Positions 56,453 to 64,000 of a stretch of DNA of 64,000 nt are shown piece by piece. This DNA comes from Nannochloropsis salina CCMP1776 (lineage: Eukaryota > Sar > Eustigmatophyceae > Eustigmatales > Monodopsidaceae). The position numbers were made by a program, and so were the translations under genes. Each line of letters starts with the position of its first letter. The stretch's first letter is position 1. The stretch is taken from the NCBI GenBank assembly GCA_004565275.1, contig SDOX01000096.1, positions 104,415-168,414 of the forward strand, written 5' to 3'. The notes under the pieces are model-generated. The model was not told the DNA's origin. It searched no databases and worked only from the letters and a program-made list of their open reading frames with translations.

Positions 56453-59400
56453 TTACATCGAAGAGGTCAAAGATCGACTATTACGAGCTTCAACGACGAT
56501 TTCTGCCTTCGCCGGCGTTGGGAAGGCGGCTACATTTCCGCTTTCTGCAAACGACAAGACATTCAGGAGGCCGGAGGCGGCGGACGAGGAAAGCCCACGG
56601 GAAATGCGTTCACTCATAGCTGTACTTCCCCCAGTTGATGTACTGAGAATTTTACCAGGAAGCGGCCTAGTCCAAGAAGTCGATGATGCAAACGAGGATG
56701 TCAACACATTGGAAGAACGTTGCGAAGGAGCGTCGGGGGGGCCACGCGGTGGAGGAAGAGGCGAGTCCCGACTGCGAGACTCTGCCGCGCTCAAGACGCC
56801 AAGCAGACGGAAATCCACTGTGGATGACTTATCGAAGCTGCTCACATCGAATTGATCGCCAGGCCGCGTGGAAGAAGCAGCAGAGGTGGAAGAGGATACC
56901 GACGCGGTCGACTCGGAAGTCACTGAAGTCGCTCTTGAGAAGACACTCATCTCCTCTTCCCTTTCAGCGTCACTCTTGCTCTGTCCCAAGTCCTCTCCAC
57001 TCGGATTCATGACGTGACTATAGATGTATCCATCGGCGTTGCTCAGTCCGTCGGACAGTAGAGAAGCGTCGTTGACGGAGTCGCCGTCCTCCTTCCCTTC
57101 TCGGTTACCCCTGCGCACCTTTTCCTCCACAACCTCCTGCTGATCTACTGAGCGGTCGAAAAAAACATCACTTTCTACGCCCGTGCCCTCTACCTCCTCC
57201 TCGTGGTCATCTCCACTCTCTCCCTCCTCGGGGACGCCCTCCAGCACGGATGCGCGTGAGACCCGAGACTGCGTCCGAGCCCCTTTGGTCCGCTTGCCGC
57301 GGGCCTGGCGGATCGCCTTCTGCAAGGCAATCAGCAGGGTATTGTTTGGACAGGTAGGGGCGAGGCGGAGCATAGATTTGAGGACGCGAGTGAAGACGGC
57401 CATCTCCGAGGTGAAGAGGTAGAGTTCGTTCATCTTGGGAAAGAGCCCTTCCAGGGACTTGACCTGGAACAGTTGCTGGAAATGCTGGACCACTCGATTC
57501 ACGAGAATGTCGGGCCGCGCCGCCAAGTACCCTTCCACCTGCTCTTTCCCGTGGCGAGAGGCCGAGACGTCGTGTTCGAGGGCTATCAAGGCGGCCACCT
57601 CCCCGAGGAGCGTTTCGTCGTCGGGCATGCTCTCCTTCCTGTCTTCCACTCCACCGGCATCGTCCTTTCTTGGAAAAGTGCCCTTGCCGTCCCGATTGCA
57701 TAAGATGGTGCCAAGACGGGACCGCAGACGCTGGAGCTGGCGAACGTCCTGCATTTCTTTGGCCCAGTCACGGAGCGCGTCCATAGCGTCGGCCATAGGC
57801 ATGCGGCGAAGAGCCTCCTCGGGCGAGAGATGCTGACCATTGGGCAGCGTCGATCTCGCCAGAAAGCCACAGACATTTTTGACGAAAGTCTCCAGCAGGG
57901 GAATGGCAGCCATGGCCTCGCCCATTCGCGCAACTGCCGGTACGGCCTGGGCGAGTTCTTGCACCTGCAGCAGGCGGCAGATCTCAGATAGGGCTTTCTG
58001 TTGCTGTGTCTTGTGCTGTTTCGAGCCTCCATTGCTCGCACGGGCCACTGTCGACAAAGGTGCCTTGGACTGTGACACTCTGGATATAGCGCAGAAAGGG
58101 AGACGGAAGCATTGCCTGAGTCGTGACAAGGTGTTCTTGCATGCAGCCCACAAAATTCTTACCTCAACTCTTGTAGAGCATTTTTCAGGCGGGCCTCCAG
58201 ATCCTTTCTTTGTTTCTGGGTTGCATTCCACTCCTTCAGCGTCGGCCGGTCTGTGCGTGTGGGCAATAAGGTTATCATCAAGAGACATAGCACCCATAGG
58301 ATATCGAGGCACTCATAACGGCCTCTCGTTGAAATCTCTGTTATTCTTGCCGGCTTACTTTTCAGGTCTTTTTTCAGACTATCGATGTCTGCCTCCGTGC
58401 GCATCCCTGTCGTCTGTAGCCCCGCCTTGGCCTCCTCCAGGTCCGACACCTTTTGCTTGAGGCTTTGCTCCCGCCTATCGGCGTGACGCAGGGCCCGTTC
58501 AAGCCCCTGAACTTGCTCCAACAGATGCTGCATACCGAATCCAATCCCGCCCTTGTCCGAGCTCTCTTCGCGCCTGTTGCAGTGCTTGCGATACGCGGCG
58601 GACGCGCCTGTCTTCTGGCTCGGTAGGATCATGTTCTTTCCCTCAGGAAGCGCCGTCCAAGCCCCACTACCTTCTCTGCGCGCTATGTAATTCTCCTTCT
58701 CCTTCAGCATGTCATTCAAGAAAGACATCTCTGCTTTCAGAGCCCTCGCTTCCCCGGACGCCCGTTGCCTCGCCGCCTCCAGGGCCCCGATTATCTCTGC
58801 CACTTTCCCGTCTTTCGGCGCAAGCTTTCCGGGATGGAGCCGGCGAAGGACCTCTTTTTGTTGCTCTCTCTCTTTGGCCTCCCTCGCAATCTGTGTTGAA
58901 TTCAAGGTTGATGAGCGCATTATGTGAGAATGAACGAAGAAACACAAATCAACTTCCCACCCGCCTTCCTCCCCTCGCCCATCACCCACCAGCGCTTCCA
59001 ACTTGCTGTTGATTTTGTCTATGTGTGCCTCCCGCGTTTTCACGCGATGTTCTGACTGCCGCAGCTTTGCGAGCAAATGCGCGCACTTGGCCTTGGACTC
59101 ACGAAGCTGCTCGGCTCCCTCTTTCTTGGCTCTCTCCACGTCGCCCGCCAGCACCCTAGCTCGCTGCTCTGCCGCCTGCAGCATCTCCCGCAAGTCGCCT
59201 TTCGAACGCTCCACACCTTCGAGCCGGCCCTCTACCAGGCGCTGCTCGCTGTCTTGTCGTTGCCGCTCCAACTGATAGGTCTTGAGCAGCTCCCCCATCT
59301 CCCGGCGGTCTCGGAGGAGCTGCCTGAGCACCCCCAACACCTCTCCGGGCTCGTCCCGCCCGCTCACAGGCCGATAACCTTCCTGCCGCAAGAGACGATT

Positions 59401-59862
59401 GACTGCCTCCCACGAAAGGGACGCCGAGGGCGGGAACGGGGAGGGAGGGATCAAAGACCCAGGGCCCCCGGGAGCGGCTGGGTTGTCCCAAGATCGCCGT
59501 GGCGCTGGGAGGGCCTCGCCTCCAGTGCCCTGGTGGATTGGCTGATAGGGATGGCGTGGAGGGGAAGTCAGCCCTAAGCTAGAGATACCGCTGCGCGGTG
59601 TTTGATTCAAAATTTCTTCTTTGTGCCCCTGCGATCGGAAGTTTTCCTCTTGACTGCCGCCATCCGCGCCTTGAAGAGGTCTCGTCGAATGTCTTTTCTC
59701 CGGGGTGTGCGCGATCACACCGGGGAAGGAGGCAAGCTGTGTCCGTTGCGGGGACGACCGCAATGAATGTGTCGGGGCTTGGGCCTGCAGCAGCGACGAT
59801 GGCGGTGATGGGGGCGCGTCCACGCCTTCCTTCCCGGCCCGCGACGGCGATAGGACACCGTG
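56453..59862 (-). CDS. CEP70: CEP70-like centrosomal coiled-coil protein
   Basis: Exons 59862-58990, 58890-58359, 58250-58163 and 58079-56453 give about 1039 residues; the first exon starts at an acceptor and the initiator lies in an unfound upstream exon. LSWEAVNRLLRQEGYRPV matches the N-terminal CEP70 box (WE..N..L...G..P). Long coiled coils follow (GELLKTYQLERQRQDSEQRL onward). HFQQLFQVKSLEGLFPKMNE, then LYLFTSEMAVFTRVLKSML, matches the C-terminal CEP70 region that binds gamma-tubulin in animals. The human protein is ~600 residues; here a Ser-rich tail of ~270 residues and a disordered head are added. Two introns (99 and 108 bases) are multiples of three without stops. Role: centrosome/basal body organisation, which implies centrioles at some life stage. 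Confidence 0.85.
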
Positions 59863-60743
59863 CTGTTTCAGTCATGTTGAAATCAGAAAGAGATAATGTG
59901 GAGGTTGGGCAGGAAAGAGGTCCGATGCACAACACAAATTGAAATCGCCGACTTGGTCATGAAGTGCCAAAAGAGCATGAATCGGCGCGGCGCATTGACG
60001 GATCAACAGGAAGGCTTGAACATACCTGGACCAAAAAGTCAGTCAATTGTGAGCTTGCTACACTGGTCTCCAAACCATTATATAATTCCGACTCTTCAAG
60101 CTCCAAGGAGTCCAGCTGTTTAGTGATCCATGTTTCAAGATGATTGTTAGATGCTGCCCAGTCACTGTGTCGGCCTCCCCATATTAATCGTCCCTTCTCC
60201 TCTTACCCCGGCCTCGAAAGAGCGGTCCGCCATAGGACACCCAAAAAGGCACCCTGTTTTTAGCACTTTCCGACGTATCCCCTGAAGCTCGCCTGTACAC
60301 GGCTTGTACAGTTCGCGTGAGAACTTTAAATAGTAAGTTACGTACAATATACCTCGCTTGTGGAAGCTGTCGGCGATGGGCGTTGATGGAATGACATGAA
60401 AAATTCATCGCGGCCCCGAGGAATGTGATTAGCACCCTCAACGACCTTCTTATACGCTATCGGCGCATAAGCAAGGTCGGCAAGATATCGTTGGCCATCT
60501 CTGGCCTGTCCGTGGCAAAGGCTAATTTCTCAGCCCCTCCGGCCTCCTGCTCTTCGCGCCCTTTCCCCTTCGCTGAGAGCCTCGCACAACACGCTATACT
60601 GCGCTGCCCTCTTACGGCCACTATGACTTATTTTGAACCCTGATCTTGGTCTTTGTATCCTCTTTGAGCCTCCTTTCTCATTTTTCGCTGTGCAATTTTA
60701 CGGTTTTGGACGCCGGGCTGCTAAATGATTTTATCTTCTAAAC
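59863..60743. other. Divergent intergenic region
   Basis: Contains the unfound first exon and promoter of CEP70 and the upstream region of proteasome beta6. A minus-strand ATG near 59880 is followed by an in-frame stop in the CEP70 frame. No other gene supported. Confidence 0.5.
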
Positions 60744-61985
60744 ATGACACAGGAGGTTTTGCGGGTTCTAGCAGGTTTCAGCCCCCTGGGTGATAAGTAC
60801 CGGAAAATGTTCGGGAATTCCTATGTTCCCCAATTTATCTTTCTTGGGCTGATTCGAGTAGCTTGGACTCACTCGTCACAGGCGTGGACGCACTCAATGC
60901 CACCAAATGCGCTTGACGATGGGCCCCGGTTGCCGATCCCCGGCTTCTGTAGAGACGGCGAGAGGCCTGCCGGCTATTTCAGGACGACATCAGGAGATTT
61001 TTATGGCTCATCACTCGAGAAGTTTCTTCCCACGCATCGTGCACAACCTTATCAATGGGCTCCTGACATGGTGGAGGACAACGGTGGGACAGTCGTAGCT
61101 GTGGCAGGACCAGATTACTGTATTGTAGCCGCTGATACGCGGTTGAGCTCAGACTATCGAATCCGCACGCGTAATGTCAGCCGATTAATCGAAATTTCTC
61201 CTTGCACATTTGTGGGAATGGCTGGAAGCTGGGCGGACGTGACTACACTACGGCATGAGGTAAAGGGGCAATGATTCTGTGGGGAAGGAAGGGTGAGTCC
61301 GAGCTGAACCATGTCGCCTCACACTTTGACCTGCTCACAGTTGGCCTATGACTTGAGCTGCTTCGAGGCAAAGCACGGGGGTGCCATCGGTACTGCGGCC
61401 CTCGCCACCTTTCTGTCCAACCGCCTCTACCTGTACCGGCTACAGCCCGTTTACGCTCTGAACCTGGTGGCCGGTTTGAACGCATTAGGTGAGACGAGGA
61501 CAGATGCTGTCTCTATGTCTTATACTCCACCGTGCATAATATTCTCTCGAACTTAGATTTAAAAGCACTGCATCCTTTCCAAAGGCCAGGGGGCTGTCTA
61601 CAGCTACGACGTGATCGGCTCCTTCAATCGAGTGCCGGCAGCATGCTGCGGTAGAGGCCAGGTATGCATGATGCCTTGCCTTCCGTGCCCCCATTCATGA
61701 TTCTACTCAGCTCCTATATTTTCCTGCCTGTTTTCCTTTCGTTTTCCTTGTCCCGCTCAGGAGCTGATACAGCCGGTTTTGGATCAGTTTATGGCACAAG
61801 ACGGTAACAAATTGAACAGTAATAACGCGCCCTTGTCGTGCGAAGAAGCCTTTCAGGTGGTCAAAAATGCATTTTTGTCCGGAGCCGAAAGAGAAATTAG
61901 CATTGGAGATGGTGTACATATTGTGATAATGCAAAAAGGAAAGTTGGAGCCTAGAATGGAGAGCTTCGCTTTGCCTCGGCACTAG
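60744..61985 (+). CDS. PSMB1: 20S proteasome subunit beta type-6 class (PSMB1)
   Basis: Four exons (60744-61259, 61341-61488, 61585-61661, 61761-61985) give 321 residues. The beta domain starts at EDNGGTVVAVAGPDYCIVAA. It continues with ADTRLSSDYRIRTRNVSRLI, then NRLYLYRLQPVYALNLVAGL, GAVYSYDVIGSFNRVPAACC and VKNAFLSGAERE. The order and the DTRLS..Y.I.TR block identify the beta6 subunit (human PSMB1), which lacks proteolytic activity. Human PSMB1 has ~241 residues; here ~110 residues precede the fold. That leader has a hydrophobic stretch (FIFLGLIRVAW) and no similarity to known propeptides, so a downstream start or hidden intron within exon 1 is likely. Confidence 0.92.
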
Positions 61986-62564
61986 GTGGCATGTAAGCTT
62001 CTATGGACTCTTGTGTTGATTTAGCATGATGACGTGCGGGAAGAAAAGCAAATTCTAGCCGACCTTTATTCGCAAGCCAATTCTTTTCTTCTTCGGCCCC
62101 TCTGCCCAGAGATCGAGATTTAAGACGCGTTGTCGACGCCCGTACGTTCCGAGGCGGTCTCACTTCTTCCTGGACGGGAACTTCCCCCACCCCGTGCGAA
62201 AAAATATTTCTTGATAAACATTTTTGCATGTTTTTGCTTTATTGACTTGCACGGATGGAAGTCGGATGGCAGAAAACAAGCTTGAGCTATGAAGGTGGCT
62301 TTTTATTCGACGGGCAGTGATCTGCTGTCGATGCCACTCGGGAGTATCGCTAGCGGAGGATGTCACACGGAGTTTTAATACGTCATTCGGCCATCGCTTA
62401 GCAATTTAACCCGTCAATGGAAAAAGAAGATACGTTTTATTGGCTCTCTGGCTGGCACTGTGGCCTCCGTGCTACAAGAGCGCGGGCAAGCAAGCACTAG
62501 CAGTGGGGTACATGTCGGGGCAGGGTACCTCTTTCCATTGAGGGAAAGTTTATGATCCCTTACG
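61986..62564. other. Intergenic
   Basis: 3' flank of proteasome beta6 and upstream DNA of the release-factor gene. No gene supported. Confidence 0.5.
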
Positions 62565-63311
62565 ATGCTAAAAAAAGTTATTACAGACTTACTAAGAGCT
62601 CTAATTCTTCCTGTGCACAGACGCGCGACCCCTGGATTGCACGCTCATCTGGATCCTGATTGGGCGATGCAACGACAGGAACTGCGGGCATTCCTCTTGT
62701 GTGGCGCCGTATTGACCAGTCTCACTGTTATGTCCTTTTCTTTCAGTCTATTTTCGTTGGCCAGTCGTAACGCTCTCTCCCTCTTATCGAATCGGAGCAG
62801 TAGATGGCGCTACGGGCGAGTGCTTCCATCCGGACAAGCCTCCTCCCTACCCGATGCTCGTCAGTTCCGAGTTGCGCCTTATTGCGAAATGCCTCGCAAT
62901 GGGTTTGAGATTCCACACGACCGTCTCGATTTCAGTTATTCTAGAAGTTCAGGCCCGGGAGGACAGAATGTGAATAAACTGAATACCCGTGTGGAGTTGC
63001 GCTTTCACGTTGAGGACGCTGACTGGATCCCAGAGGACATGCGCCACCGGTTTCTTGAGCAGCAGCGACACCGCGTGAACAAGCTGGGGGAGTTCGTCTT
63101 ATCGTCTCAGGAGCATCGTACTCAGCTGAAGAACCGCGAAGAATGTGTGAGAAAGTTGGAGGAAGCGTTGGCGAGGGCAGCCGTGGTGCCGAAAAGGCGC
63201 AACATGCGCACAGGCTTGACGGAGTGGGAGAAGGAGAACAGACTGCGGGAGAAGAAGAAACGGTCCGAAAAGAAAGCGTCGCGCCGACGCAATGGTAAAT
63301 GGGACGAGTAG
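62565..63311 (+). CDS. Class I release factor-like peptidyl-tRNA hydrolase, ICT1/ArfB type
   Basis: Single exon, 248 residues from ATG. The RF-1 domain starts at IPHDRLDFSYSRSSGPGGQN, with the catalytic GGQ at residues 132-134, then VNKLNTRVELRF. The tail is strongly basic (RLREKKKRSEKKASRRRNGK), as in ArfB and ICT1, where it enters the mRNA channel of stalled ribosomes. There is no codon-recognition domain, so this is a ribosome-rescue factor rather than RF1/RF2. The ~115-residue N-terminus holds a hydrophobic segment (AFLLCGAVLTSLTVMSFSFS, then LFSLAS) and an Arg-rich stretch. It looks like a targeting leader to plastid or mitochondrion; no clean ASA-F motif is seen, so the compartment is open. 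Confidence 0.9.
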   Translation: MLKKVITDLLRALILPVHRRATPGLHAHLDPDWAMQRQELRAFLLCGAVLTSLTVMSFSFSLFSLASRNALSLLSNRSSRWRYGRVLPSGQASSLPDARQFRVAPYCEMPRNGFEIPHDRLDFSYSRSSGPGGQNVNKLNTRVELRFHVEDADWIPEDMRHRFLEQQRHRVNKLGEFVLSSQEHRTQLKNREECVRKLEEALARAAVVPKRRNMRTGLTEWEKENRLREKKKRSEKKASRRRNGKWDE

Positions 63312-63614
63312 ACTAGACAAAATGTTATGAGCTCTGAATGTAAACAAAGAAAAGCGAGAGGAAACTTCTTGGGAAAAGGTTCGGCGGACAGTTGTCTCGC
63401 AAGCTCACGGCCGAGGCCTCGCAAGGAAATGAATTTATTCCTTTATCAGTCCATCACTTGCCATTTCTTGATGCCCTTTCTTCTACATTATCGCCCCTAC
63501 AGAGGTCAGAGGAAAAAGGCAACCATCTCCAGCAGGGAGAGCGAAAGCAGACGACAAAAGAAGTCCGTTGGCCTCATCCGCCAGCCACAAGCTCGTGCAC
63601 CGAAAAAGTCACAT
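63312..63614. other. Intergenic between convergent genes
   Basis: 3' flanks of the release-factor and uS19 genes. No gene recognised. Confidence 0.5.
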
Positions 63615-64000
63615 TTACTTGAGAGGAATGAAGCGAGAGGAGTTTGTAGAGCCGATGCCGGGTCGCCCGTGCTTGACAGGTCTAGGGAGGGCGGAGAAAA
63701 AGTGAGGGATGAGTCTTCTAAACCTTCTTTCTGCCGCCTTCAATCCACCATTCCCGTAAATTCCCTCGTCAATCCCTCTTACACCCACCGGTAGGACATG
63801 GAGAACTCCCCAGTATACATGCCAACCATCTCGGGCTTGATTTCGATGGGGTTGAAGAGTTTGCCGTTGTAGATGGCCACGATGGAACCGATCAGTTCCG
63901 GGGTGATGACCAAGTCGCGAAGGTGCGTCTTGACAATGGCTGGCTTCTCCAGGGGGCCTGTGTTTTTCTTGGCGTTTTTCAGCTTCTTAATCAACGTCTT
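63615..64000 (-). CDS. RPS15: 40S ribosomal protein S15 (uS19), 3' part
   Basis: The window edge cuts the gene; two exons are seen (from the edge to 63789, and 63681-63615; intron 107 bases, phase 2). The upstream part reads [20 protein letters not shown], then [20 protein letters not shown]. The last exon adds [20 protein letters not shown] then K and the stop. This completes the canonical C-terminus of eukaryotic uS19, which reaches the decoding centre. Cytosolic form, since it matches eukaryotic S15 rather than bacterial S19. Confidence 0.95.

Overview
This window reads as nuclear DNA of a photosynthetic stramenopile (heterokont alga). The genes are eukaryotic: GT-AG introns of roughly 65-320 bases, 20S proteasome subunits, the splicing factor SPF45, a P4-ATPase, an ARF-family GTPase and cytosolic uS19. 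The first gene carries a bipartite leader with an ASA-F motif, the mark of complex secondary plastids. A CEP70 homologue suggests a lineage that still builds centrioles. I cannot name the genus. The layout is compact: genes lie on both strands, often divergently, and most introns are short.

Left part (1-27 kb): a plastid-targeted protein of unknown role; a four-exon HVA22/Yop1 gene; a very long IQ-motif protein with a C-terminal ARM-like domain; a gene-poor stretch at 12.2-16.6 kb with a duplicated 0.3 kb block and a perfect hairpin; an unknown membrane-anchored protein; an OTU-type deubiquitinase on the minus strand; a second disordered-plus-ARM protein that looks related to the IQ protein; and a three-exon FAD monooxygenase.

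Middle part (27-41 kb): TrmO-like tRNA methyltransferase, DOT1-like methyltransferase, a small TPKK-repeat basic protein, a six-exon histidine acid phosphatase, the seven-exon splicing factor SPF45, and a LIN54/TSO1-type CXC protein.

Right part (41-64 kb): a five-exon P4-ATPase flippase divergent from 7-dehydrocholesterol reductase (both membrane-lipid genes), a DCAF4-like WD40 protein, proteasome beta5, trehalase, ARFRP1, CEP70, proteasome beta6, a class I release factor of the ICT1/ArfB type, and the 3' end of the uS19 gene.

There is no operon logic. The links that can be drawn are loose: ubiquitin-proteasome genes (OTU, DCAF4, beta5, beta6), membrane lipid and trafficking genes (P4-ATPase, DHCR7, ARFRP1, HVA22), and translation genes (TrmO, release factor, uS19). 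I saw no virus-like element, CRISPR array, or tRNA or rRNA gene. Exon boundaries were worked out by eye from reading-frame continuity, GT/AG signals and family alignment, with no transcript evidence.
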